Assembly: GCF_947172395.1 (NCBI RefSeq)
Contig: NC_069099.1
Location: forward strand, 15,691,740 to 15,755,739
Length of the DNA: 64,000 nucleotides
Direction: 5' to 3'
Source of the DNA: Bicyclus anynana
Taxonomy: Eukaryota > Arthropoda > Insecta > Lepidoptera > Nymphalidae
The notes under the pieces are model-generated. The model had not been told where the DNA came from, searched no databases, and was given only the letters and a program-made list of their open reading frames with translations. The position numbers were made by a program, and so were the translations under genes. Of the stretch, positions 45,301 to 53,282 are shown one piece after another; the first letter of the stretch is position 1, and every line of letters starts with the position of its first letter.

Positions 45301-46456
45301 TAACATCTGATAATGGTCATTAAAGATTCAACCAATGTTATCAACCTAAGCCCACCAACCTGAATGGGATTAGTGTGGTAGGTGTGGAAGTATGCCCTCT
45401 CTTGTCCTGTGTGTTGTGTGTGTGTTGGAGGTCTGGCCATGTCTTCTTGGGCAGTTAAAATAGGCTGAAAATGAAGTTTACTAATATTTCTGAATGAAAC
45501 TTACCTTTGGCTGAGATCAGGAGCTGCGAGTCCACAACCTTGTTGGGCCAGTACTCCTCAAACTCAGTGCCCGGTGGGAAGTAACTTTTGATGTCCGTCA
45601 AACTGATCACTGAACACGTCTCACTGGCAAACAGTTCATTCCTTATCCCCTGCACTTTACAACAAAACTTCAAGTATGACAAGTCCCACCCCTTTAACTG
45701 GTCCGCCTTTAACTTTAAATTGTCAGTTTCACCTTCAAAGTAGAACAAGGGCACAAACTTCTGACCGTCCCGCACTGTGTAAGGAACCACAGACTCTTTG
45801 TTAATCCTAATGAAGCCGCACTTGTCCTTGTTGTTGGTGGTGCCGCGCAACAACTTGTTATAGCACACGTCCAGGAAGTTGTAGAACTCGCCGGCGTCCG
45901 ACAGCCGCACCACCAGGTCCTTCTGCGTAAAGGGCTCGCGCCCGAACTGGCCGTCGCAATGCCGGTTGTTGATCTCGTTGAGCAGCCGCGCCTCGATCTC
46001 CGTGATGTAGTAGCTTCGGATGCACGTGCACGAGTAGATGTCCGCGTGCAGGTAGTTCAGGTACTTGTTCAGCAGCTTGATCTCCACCATGCGCACCGCC
46101 ACGTACTTCTCGCCCGAGCGGTAGATGTACGGGATGTGGCACTTGCCGAGCTGGTCCCAGCCGAAGTGGCCCTTCCAGCTCGCCTCGTCCGGCGCCGGTG
46201 TCTTCTTGTCTTCGCTCACCGGCCGCTGCTCTGCCGCCGCGGCGCCGGGCTTCCGCGTCAGGAAGTTGAGGATGCCCATCTGCCCGCCCACCGCCGGCGG
46301 CCCGGCGCCCATCATCGCGCCAGGCTGAGGCCGCGCCGCCGCGACCGAAGCCGCCAGCGCCTTGGCCTTGTTCGCCTCCACCATCTTTGCCGCCAACTCC
46401 CTGATCTCAGCCTCATCGGGCCGCTCGGTTTTCACTTGAACCAGTCCGTCCGTCAT
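30131..46456 (-). CDS. Unnamed conserved, probably nuclear protein, whole gene, 7 coding exons
   Basis: The joined exons give 1944 nt in phase, 647 residues, starting at the ATG 46456-46454. The first exon is high-complexity: a VKTE SUMO-type motif (residues 8-11), an Ala/Pro-rich segment, then a globular part rich in aromatic residues and Cys (about 95-310, with DIYSCTCIRSYYITEIEARL, CGFIRINKESVVPYTV and SYFPPGTEFEEYWP). The middle (318-513) is Ala/Gln/Gly/Pro-rich and low complexity. The last two exons form a second compact part (CINAKPYQYTEQLMTLPD, FFPRVPL.TCR, LVQIRDVMTHMPQFKYM). The C-terminus is His/Pro-rich and ends in the basic AKRARAN. The mix of two ordered blocks, polar linkers and a basic tail suggests a transcriptional cofactor, but I cannot name the family. 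Strong codon-level structure and clean splice sites make it a real gene. Confidence 0.88.
30591..30796 (-). mobile_element. Short non-autonomous Helitron, degraded ends
   Basis: On the minus strand it runs from TGTATACTAATATATAAAGC to CCGCGCGGCGTCAGCAAG. The family consensus start TC and end CTAG have become TG and CAAG. The body shares ACGCGCTAATCTCAGGAACT and CCTACGGGAACGGGAACCAC with copies at 49363 and 57501. Confidence 0.75.
30847..31025 (-). CDS. Unnamed gene exon 6 (residues 514-573)
   Basis: Acceptor TTGTCTACAG. High-complexity block with MVPCINAKPYQYTEQLMTLP and LGLTLYKPN, the start of the C-terminal ordered part. Donor AACAC|GTGAGT, phase 2. A degraded Helitron lies about 50 bases downstream in the intron. 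Confidence 0.87.
31026..33220. other. Unnamed gene intron 5, unassigned part
   Basis: AT-rich intron. No exon or complete element recognised. T runs lie at about 31711-31720 and 32045-32055. Confidence 0.4.
33225..33355 (+). repeat. Interspersed repeat family C, partial copy
   Basis: Shares GAAACATCGATTCT and TTAGATCGTTGATC blocks with 35300-35410 and, inverted, 58140-58215. A diverged short fragment. Confidence 0.6.
33860..33955 (+). repeat. Interspersed repeat family B, partial copy
   Basis: Contains GACGTTTCAAAAGTGCTTGT and AAACTAAGCCTACTTGAA, the block also found at 62635-62675 and, inverted, at 44945-45000. In lepidopteran genomes this is a common interspersed tail. Confidence 0.6.
34886..35013. 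repeat. Foldback element
   Basis: Outer arms GGAATTCATAGACGT / ACGTCTACGAATTCC and inner arms CGCTGAGTGTCGAATTT / AATTTGACACTCAGCG are nested inverted repeats. A small hairpin-forming mobile element is likely. Confidence 0.6.
35020..35415. repeat. Interspersed repeat family C, longest copy
   Basis: Shares ACAGACAATTTTGTC (inverse of CAAAATTGTCTGT), TTTACACCATTCAACTACAC and CATCGATTCTATAGAGAC with the copy at 58065-58420 in the opposite orientation. The 94-codon minus frame over it is not supported as a gene. Confidence 0.6.
35449..36056 (-). CDS. Q/R/N-rich open reading frame in an intron, status uncertain
   Basis: An open frame of about 200 codons with a stop upstream near 36060. It lies inside intron 5 of the unnamed gene, same strand. 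No ATG starts it in frame (a TTG or an upstream splice would be needed). The product is almost free of hydrophobic residues: Gln/Thr/Asn/Arg-rich first (RTTGQAQSNEKQSTSATNSR), then a long charged helix of Arg/Glu/Asp with RRQERERRDEQ, ending EHAYRRNNR. It may be an alternative terminal exon of the host gene, a nested lineage-specific gene or a decayed retrogene. The acceptor would lie near 36045-36056, but its pyrimidine tract is poor. Confidence 0.4.
36060..37014. other. Intron sequence before exon 5 of the unnamed gene
   Basis: No gene. A segment rich in GCGTTAA/TTAACGC at about 36460-36550 looks like a degenerate small element. CACCATATCTACGAATTGCA near 36594 resembles the left flank of the Penelope pair at 2750. 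Confidence 0.4.
37015..37135 (-). CDS. Unnamed gene exon 5 (residues 473-513)
   Basis: Acceptor CTCGTTGCAG completes an Asn codon. Codes for VQPQVTGSMNGHSGTHTVDS, then RKRLTPIPDIS, a basic/proline pair resembling a phosphorylation or localisation site. Donor TATAAG|GTGAGC, phase 0. Confidence 0.82.
37669..37754 (-). CDS. Unnamed gene exon 4 (residues 445-472)
   Basis: Acceptor TATTGTTGCAG. Codes for FPNNAISMAMGQQ, a five-residue Pro-rich run and STNNTSTM. Donor TGAA|GTGAGC, phase 2. Confidence 0.8.
37755..38940. other. Unnamed gene intron 3, proximal part
   Basis: No exon recognised. ORF-like stretches of 80-90 codons here have no recognisable product and weak composition. Confidence 0.4.
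38945..39385 (+). repeat. Interspersed repeat family D, about 440 bp, copy 1
   Basis: Long alignment by eye with 61064-61480 (GAATGCTAAATT, GATAGAAAGAATAAATGG, ATATAAGGGTTTTATTTTGT, CGTTACGCTCAAATCGTCAG, GTTGAGTATTTCTGAAG) and with 50790-51330. Non-coding, ends undefined, class unknown. Confidence 0.7.
39470..39704 (+). mobile_element. SINE 3' tail containing a Helitron (39494-39679)
   Basis: GAGCTCAGCAGTGAGCTGAATA (39470-39493 region) and TGGGTTGATAACGACGAG (from 39680) are the two halves of a SINE tail. Between them, at A|T, sits a Helitron that starts TCTATACTAATATTATAAAG. Its last bases are CCAG where the family has CTAG. The SINE tail stops within about 10 bases of the exon 3 donor. Confidence 0.8.
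39705..39815 (-). CDS. Unnamed gene exon 3 (residues 408-444)
   Basis: Acceptor GTGGTGCAG and donor GTGCAG|GTAACT. Ala/Gln-rich with an internal duplication of AQVAAQ, then GMPQHRSQHNRNVQ. A SINE tail holding a Helitron lies about 25 bases into the following intron. Confidence 0.82.
40293..40561 (-). CDS. Unnamed gene exon 2 (residues 318-407)
   Basis: Acceptor TGTCTGCAG. Gly/Pro/Ala-rich, then AGISAATVQALANGWSLPGT, a short helix-like stretch with LTQAQTQQVLRLAQ. Donor CTCAG|GTCAGT, phase 0. Confidence 0.85.
41035..41480. other. Unnamed gene intron 1, distal part
   Basis: Holds a small piece of the SINE family (CTTCACACAC...AGAATT-type, about 41038-41075) and otherwise nothing recognisable. 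Confidence 0.4.
41479..42188 (+). mobile_element. Non-autonomous Helitron, about 710 bp
   Basis: Starts TCTATTCTTAATATCATAAA after A and ends GTCGCGGGCGTCCGCTAG before T. The 5' part matches the short Helitrons (CACGCGCTAATCTCTGAAAC). The middle is AT-rich and unique in the window. The 3' end resembles the copy that ends at 59301. Confidence 0.7.
42189..44885. other. Unnamed gene intron 1, middle part
   Basis: AT-rich. Contains a short family B trace at about 42420-42470, a CGACTTCAA-type repeat near 43480, and a TAACGTTATAAC-rich stretch near 42665-42745. Open frames near 44350-44750 (80-97 codons, Cys-rich by chance) show no domain and are not called. Confidence 0.4.
44887..45042 (-). repeat. 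(AAATC)n microsatellite and interspersed repeat family B
   Basis: About eleven AAATC units (44887-44942) lead directly into AAATCATTTATTTCAAGTAG, GCTCAGTTTACAAGCACTTT and TACCACCGGTTCGG. In Lepidoptera this unit is commonly the 3' terminus of a retroposon whose tail is the microsatellite, here on the minus strand. Confidence 0.75.
45505..46456 (-). CDS. Unnamed gene exon 1 (residues 1-317)
   Basis: Start context GCAAAATGA. Contains the SUMO-type motif, the Ala/Pro-rich segment with MGILNFLTRKPGA, and the first ordered block. Donor CCAAAG|GTAAGT, phase 1. Strongly GC-rich over the first two thirds. Confidence 0.9.
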
Positions 46457-46870
46457 TTTGCCAACTTTAGAGACTCCGTTAATGACACTTACAGCTTTAT
46501 CCGTTCATAATCACTGCAAAATCCGACTACATCGTGTCCCATGAAATTCTGAACTCTCACTTTGTATTCACGAATAATCAACTGAATTCACAAATCGTAA
46601 ACATTGTAATGTACACACCGAATTATCACAGCACTATTTGACAGATTAGCGATGCAAGGCGCGCACCACCTATGGATTATTTTATTGTTATCAGTGCTAA
46701 ATTATATTAAATTCACACAGAACGGTCGCACTGGATACGCGTGTCTGCCCGCAGCCCGACCCGAGGGTCTCGGTTAACTTGTTTATTACACTTGACGTTT
46801 TCAACTTATTTTCTCAGTTTTCCGGCACTTCCAAATTCATTTAAATTCGATTAATATCCCGAGTTTCCTT
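46457..46870 (-). promoter_or_regulatory. 5' UTR and presumed promoter of the unnamed gene
   Basis: Directly upstream of the ATG at 46456 and without any repeat I recognise. The stretch must contain the transcription start unless a 5' non-coding exon lies further away. No core promoter motif is convincing. Confidence 0.35.
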
Positions 46871-46959
46871 TGGTTTTCACGAAAAAAATATTTTTGTTTC
46901 CACGCTACGGTCGAGGGAACATGAAACCCAAATTTTGTGTTCACGAGGGAAATGCCCAA

Positions 46960-47145
46960 TACCGTTGTGTAGTCTCGTGGGGAGTGTGGTTCGTTCGTAT
47001 ACATTTTTCACCTTTTGGTGACTCAGCATCGAACAAAATGGCCGCCGACAAGGCTTTTGTTGGCCAATCGAGCCATTCCTAGCGCTATACATACCTACAA
47101 AAATCCCGTCTGTGACGTAGCCACACTCCCCACGAGACTACATCT
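46960..47145. repeat. Inverted repeat pair flanking a GC-rich segment
   Basis: TGTAGTCTCGTGGGGAGTGTGG (about 46973-46992) and CCACACTCCCCACGAGACTACA (about 47119-47140) are perfect inverse copies of about 21 bp, about 125 bases apart. This is a terminal-inverted-repeat element layout. Target duplications are not obvious. Confidence 0.7.
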
Positions 47146-47149
47146 CAAG

Positions 47150-47980
47150 GACTTTTCATTTTTAGTTCTAAAACTATTCATCTATTTTTGGATTACCCTC
47201 AAAGCCAAGGCCAAAAAACAGAGAAAAGCAAGGATTTTTTTTAAATAGCCGACCATTCTAAAGATCTAATATGTTTCTTCTCTTATAATAACATAAAAAC
47301 TACTTAATAAATAAGATTTATGATTGTACCTACTCTTACAAAGTAGGTAGTCACTATGGGTAGTCTCGTGAAACTGATTTCTATGTTGTTTAGGAAGGTC
47401 TCGGTATATCTTGTATTCTAAATTCAACCTTAATTTCAACCGCGTAAAGGCTAATCGCGCTGCGATGTTATACTAATTTAAACTTTAGCGACACGTGTAC
47501 CGAGACTCGCCGACGCGCGCATTCCATGAACAATAATCCCCTGCATGAGTGAGCGAGAGAGCGATAAGTAAAAAGTAGATGTCAAATGTTTAGGTATTTT
47601 ACTATGAACGTAAAGAGAACGTAGGTAGGTATAAAATGCAATTACGAGCTTACGTAAGCACCTCTAACCTACTTTGAATCGAAGTAGGTACCTACAACAT
47701 AGCGGTTTTTTTAATGAATTTATCTTTATCTACTTCCCGAACAAAACTGATAACCATTCATTTTATTTTGCACAGTCAGATAATTATTTAACTTTCGTAA
47801 ACATAAATTAGCATTTTTATTGTGTACTTCCGTACTAGACTTGCATGACTCTGCTACATAATTATACTTATTATTATTAATTACATATCCTGGTAACTCC
47901 CCTACCCAAACCAAAAGGTTTATTAAATAATTTAGGTCAATAAAACATAATTACGATTAAATATAAGTATGTATAAATAA
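47150..47980. other. Intergenic, unassigned
   Basis: AT-rich sequence with GTAGGTA repeats. No gene or defined element seen. Confidence 0.4.
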
Positions 47981-48165
47981 CTAGCCAACGCCCCGCGATT
48001 CCACCCTCATAGTTTTTGTTCCGGTGAGAATACGGACACTCATAAATAACGTGACTTTCTAGTGGAAGAAGAATTTTCGGAATAGGCTCAGTAGATCCAG
48101 AGATTATCCCCTACAATACCACAAACTTTACCTCTTTATAATTTTAGTAGGTATAGAAATATAGA
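47981..48165 (-). mobile_element. Helitron-like fragment, antisense
   Basis: On the minus strand the end is CGCGGGGCGTTGGCTAG followed by T, a Helitron 3' terminus. The body has GATCCAGAGATTATCCCCTA (plus sense, about 48091-48110), also seen near 5476-5495. The 5' start is probably the TCTATA near 48165. Confidence 0.6.
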
Positions 48166-48898
48166 TATAAAAATAAATTCCATTAACTAAATAACTTCCA
48201 CTCGTTAAACCTACTTTCTTTTTTTTTCTATACAAAATTATCATGTATGAGTATTGTCACCATAATTTTAGTTCTAGGAAGGACTAATGTCCGCCAATAT
48301 AAAACAAGGTCCTAAAAAAAATTTAATTACTGGTTGTTATGGAAGAGCGGAGTCTTCTGTCACAGGAGTTTACAACTCTTAAAAGAAGACTCTAGCCTTT
48401 TATTATTTGTTACTGATTAATGTTACTGAAATAAACTATTTTTTTATTTTTTAAAAGCGTATAAAGTCAAAGAATCAAAATGAAAAAATAGTATGTCAAA
48501 CTCAAATAGACCTGCATCTTAAATGTACTCTTAACGTTATACCTTTATAATCAAACCAAAATTAATACCAATATCTTTTAAAGTTAGTAAAGTATACCTC
48601 AGGTTGCACGTTTTGCTGCAGTATTTTTTTTGCAATATCTTCAAAGTCTAAAAATGAAAAAGAAAGCTTCAAATGAAAAACAAAATTAAAATCGGTTGGT
48701 TTAATTTTGTTTTTCATTGTTGGTAAGTCATTTGGGATCTACAGTTGGTACATACTCGTAGCATAGGCAAACCTATAGATGAACGCCATACACATACCTT
48801 TATACACACAAACACATACCTAGACGCCCTTAATCTGTATCTGTTGAAAAAGGATAATGCTATGTGTGGATGTGTTTAAGAGATGATGAGTTGACGTA

Positions 48899-48921
48899 TG
48901 ATAGATAGATAGATAGATAGA
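48899..48921 (+). repeat. (GATA)n microsatellite
   Basis: About five to six GATA units between the divergent genes. Confidence 0.75.
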
Positions 48922-49362
48922 CCCTTACTCAGCCGCTGTCGCTGATCGCCGCGACTCTCGCTGGCTTGATCGCGACGTAACGGACACCATAATATCATGT
49001 CGATGACGCGGACCCAAGTGGTCCCAACCAGTGCCCTGGCTGTAGTTGCAGGCGGCGTTGAGAATTACAGAAAAGGGCCAACGCCCTGACCTCTCTTACC
49101 CCGCAACCTGTGAGGGTCGCCGAGGACGTCCCCGTCGTATGATAGAGTAGATGGACATTGGAAGCGAAAGACTTGTTGTGCCCACACCAAATAACGTGGT
49201 TTCTTAACGAATACCTATTTGAGAAACTGAGTATGTATAGTTGAAGATGGATGGACAGATACACAGGTAGACGGCCAACAAAATGTTTTGTTATTCTATT
49301 TGAGGCACGGAACCCTAAACACAAAAATTATCTTCAATTATTGACTTAAACAGATAGTGCAA

Positions 49363-49566
49363 TCTATACTAATATTATAAAGCTGAAGAGTTTGTTTGTT
49401 TGTTTGTTTGATTGATTGAACGCGCTAATCTCAGGAACTACTGGTCCGATTCGAAAAATTCTTTCAGTGTTAGATAGCCCATTTATCGAGGAAGGCTTTA
49501 TTATTTTATCCCTGTATTTCTTCGGGAACGGGAACCACGCGGGTGAAACCGCGCGGCATCTACTAG
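49363..49566 (+). mobile_element. Short non-autonomous Helitron, intact ends
   Basis: A|TCTATACTAATATTATAAAG ... CCGCGCGGCATCTACTAG|T, 204 bp, with the GTTT repeat near the 5' end and a GC-rich hairpin near the 3' end. These are the ends and the A/T target expected of Helitrons. Confidence 0.85.
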
Positions 49567-50330
49567 TATGAATATAAGACCAAAATGTTACTTAGATATT
49601 CAACTGTATATGTTTTGGAGATCATGACTTTAGCACACACACATCATCTTTAGCCTTCTTTTTTGGACGTCCTCTCCTCTTTAACCCGTCACCTTGACTA
49701 ATGTGTTATATGAAATGGACACGTGACTATCAAACGCATTTCGTCATGCATATGCGTATGATAGTGGTCCTAACTTTAAACTTCCGCTTAGAGACCCATT
49801 TCTTTTAATTTCTTGAAAAAAAAACTAGAACTAGAAAATCTAAATCTGTTCCTGCCTCTTTTTCTACGAACTAATGACAAGCCATAGTCACGCTGATTAT
49901 TTATATACATACCGTCCCAAGGAGCTGTAGACCTGAGTATATAGTTTAATTCTTTAAAGCTAGGAAAAATCTATTTGAAAATAAAAAGAAACGGCCGCTT
50001 ATACCACAAAATACATGTATTTCGACAATCTCAAGAGAGTTAATACGCATACGTTTATCCTGTTTATCTAAAACAACAAAGGTAATAAGTAATATCATCA
50101 ACTGCAAGTAGGTATAGGAAAAACTCTAAAAACTTTAAAAACATTTGTAATAAATCACGAATCACAAAAAACACAACAGTATTTTTTGTAAACAATAAGT
50201 GTTATTTTATTTGTGCGTATGTGTATAATGTGTTATTTTGGGTATCGTATGAAAGGACATGACACAAGCTGCTTACACAGAATACAATTTTTTATATGTA
50301 TGACGGAGATTTGTAGGCAGCACGCAGAGA
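49567..50330. other. Intergenic, unassigned
   Basis: No gene or element with definable ends. Confidence 0.4.
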
Positions 50331-50645
50331 GCCGTGATAGCCCAGTGGATATGACCCCTGCCTCTGAATCCGGAGGGTGTAGGTTCGAATCCGGTCAGGG
50401 GCATGCACCTCCAACTTTTCAGTTGTGTGCATTTTAAGAAATTAAATGTCACGTGTCTTAATCGGTGAAGGAAAACATCGTGAGGAAACATGCATACCAG
50501 AGAATTATCTTAATTCTCTGCGTATGTGAAGTCTGCCAATACGCACTGGGCCAGCGTGGTGGACTATTGGCCTAACCCCTCTCATTCTGAGAGGAGACTC
50601 GAGCTCAGTAGTGAGCCGAATATGGGTTGATGACGACGACGCATT
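50331..50645 (+). mobile_element. tRNA-derived SINE, full length
   Basis: The best copy in the window: A-box TAGCCCAGTGG, B-box GGTTCGAATCC about 37 bases later, body, AGAATTATCTTAATTCTC hairpin, CGAGCTCAGTAGTGAGCCGA and the ATGGGTTGATGACGACGACG tail. No TTTT terminator inside the head. Confidence 0.85.
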
Positions 50646-50784
50646 ATGAACGCAACTTCGCGTGCAGAACCAAAACCTTTATAACTACCCAAACAGATTC
50701 ACACAACAACGATGCTTAATTTGAAAGAAATAACCATACCGCTGAAGACGACCCTTGACGCTGACTCTCACAAATGGTAAGGGA

Positions 50785-51350
50785 GCATATTATGATGCTA
50801 AAAGTGTACTTACTCGAGCTTTGCGGGGATCTTATAGATTTGGTAAGGATTTTAGAGATAAGACGATGGGAGAATAAGTGTTTATAAACAATTTCCTCTT
50901 TCAGCGTTGGGTCATAACATGATAGACTTTAAAGAAAATTCTTACTATTTCGACTTTGACCATAATCAAAAGCCAATTTACAATTACTTTTGAAACGTCA
51001 AGTTGGACAAATTTTAAGGACTGTATTCGTACCACCGGTTCGGAAGGCAGGCAGCCAGGGAGGCTTGAATGATTTTTTAATTTGAATCGTCAGAAAAAAT
51101 ATTTTTTTACTTATTTTGGGATGATTTCCTTTAAAATAAATAAATAAATACAAACCTTGTTCGTTCGAGAACAGAAATACAAGGTTTTATTCACAACTTC
51201 GTAATATCTTCCAATACCCATAAGTTACGTTCAAATCGTTATATTTTCGAAATACGAATTTTGTAACTGATCCACTCTATCTAATGTGGTGGTTGAGTAT
51301 TTCTGAAGTACCTAATTTTTTTTTTGATTAACTTAGCGTACCCATCAATA
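50785..51350 (+). repeat. Interspersed repeat family D, copy 2, interrupted by family B
   Basis: The ATGCTAAAAGTGTACTTACTCGAGC start and the GTTGAGTATTTCTGAAG end match the copies at 38945 and 61064. A family B piece (about 50955-51070) lies in the middle. A nested insertion dates family D as older. Confidence 0.6.
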
Positions 51351-53174
51351 TCGACGGCTCATACTTGGTGGAGTAGAGAGTAGTACAGCATCAAAAAGAT
51401 CTGTCTTAGTCTTAAGTATACGACAAGTAAATTCAAAAATATCCATCTCTAAAACGTATCCTTGTCCCGTTTCCAATAAGCAAAATGATGGTTGACGTAG
51501 TTTTAATGAACGCATAAAATACCCAGTACCCTAATGAAGTTCGATCGATAGTTTTAGACTGTTTTAGGTTGGTTTTAGGTAAAACAGCAACGGTTAAATT
51601 TAAACAAATTCAAAGTCATACCTATTAGACCTTTCAGGTGTATGTAGAAAAGAATACTGTGTCCTTTTTAAATAAGTTTCATAAATACTTAACTGTTTAA
51701 GTTATTATAAACCTTGTACCTTGTACCTATCTAAACCTAATTTAGATGGTTCTTTGAATAATATTCTATATCGATTACCGTTACATATTTAATTTTGGTA
51801 TTTGTTAAATATGACCCATAGTCCCTTCGAATTTTTACCTAGTCGTGACTATTGAACTGTAATGAATTTTTTGTTGAATTAAAATACTACTAGTGACATC
51901 TCGCAGCAATAAGTTGCAACAATTTACAAATAAAGGCAGCAGTTGTTCAATGTAAAGTATTACCAGTTGCTATATTTCAAATTGACCAGTATTGTGTATG
52001 ATCATGAGATTAATTAAAATATTGTATTGGTTTTTCTATGTCAATAATTTCATGTTTTTATATTAAATTGTACTACCTATATTTTTATTTATTTGTTCAA
52101 TATATTTTGTAGTGTTCGGTCGATACGGAAATGTTATTCAATCCCTGGGTTGCAAATATTCATTCAAATAGCCTTAATAGCTCAATGGTAAGTAATCAGC
52201 GATACGAGAGATTTTGACCCCTTTGGTCTATTGTCATACCCACTCTTAATACAATCTTTCCCGACTAGTTGGAGGGGTATATTGGTCATTTTTCATTAAA
52301 AAAACAAAACTTCGCCAATATTCTTTTATAAAATAAAAATAAAATAAATAAAAGATATATATATTCTCAATAGCTCAACTGTAAAGGAGCCAGACTCATC
52401 ACCCCGAGGTCGTGGTTCAACTCTTGGCTGCTAGCACTGGACTATTATTGTACCCACGGAATAATTTATATACCTACACAGGAACTCGCTTCTGTTATTT
52501 TTAGCTTTGAAAATTTCATACCCGGGGTCTTGTCCTAAACGAACTCACCTATAGGCAATGTAGATGAAAAAATACGTATTTGTATTTTCCGATTCATTGT
52601 TTCATTCCCATGTGTTTGATTATTCATTCCCATTTTCACCAATCCTTGTAAACGGCTGAACCGATTTCAAAGAAACATTTATCTAAAAAGTAGCTTTCTA
52701 ATAACAAAAACTGCATCCAAATAAATTCTCCCGTTTAGAGCTACGGTGCCACAAATAAACACCAGCAGCAGCAACAACGTATAACTTTTTGATAATTTTC
52801 TGTAGAAACTGCCGATAATTATGGTTGTTTTAACATACTGGCAACACTATGTGTCAAGTGTCAATTGTCAACATGAAAAATGGTAGCTTGGCGTCTTGCG
52901 TAGAATTAGACATTCTTGTTACAGTATTCATAAAAATATTAAAGGAACTGAGTTATTTTACAGTTTTAAATATCAAAAATGTATTTAATATTTTTTTCCA
53001 ATAATTTAAAAGTATGATGTGTCGTTTAACAGATAGGGGTTGTGATATTTTCAGAAGCAACAATAGTGTAGAAGCTCTAATTATTTTCTAAGTCTACTTG
53101 TTTATAAACCGCGAACATATGATTTTAATTTGAATTTTATTTGTGTTTCATGAATTAATATTCACATTTTAACC
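51350..53174. other. Upstream region of the zinc-finger gene
   Basis: No gene. AT-rich with several short repeats (TAGCTCAA.GGTAA-type at 52170 and 52370, tRNA-like heads without B-boxes). The promoter and 5' UTR of the zinc-finger gene lie in the last few hundred bases. Confidence 0.4.
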
Positions 53175-53282
53175 ATGGGAGACTTTTTAGTGTGTAGGAT
53201 ATGTCTTGCGGAGGAGGTAAAGATGCATAACTTGCATAGTTACCCATTGGAAACATGTTATAAACTTTTAGTTGGTGATAAT
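53175..53282 (+). CDS. Zinc-finger gene exon 1 (residues 1-36), ZAD first half
   Basis: MGDFLVCRICLAEE... with the first zinc ligand pair. Donor GATAAT|GTAAGT, phase 0. Confidence 0.88.

Noticed and set aside
45959..46510. Plus-strand open frame of 183 codons
   Set aside because: It is the antisense of the GC-rich first exon of the unnamed gene; its product is Arg/Leu-rich noise.
50331..50405. tRNA gene
   Set aside because: It has a tRNA-like head with a B-box, but several copies in the window share the same non-tRNA body, so it is a SINE.
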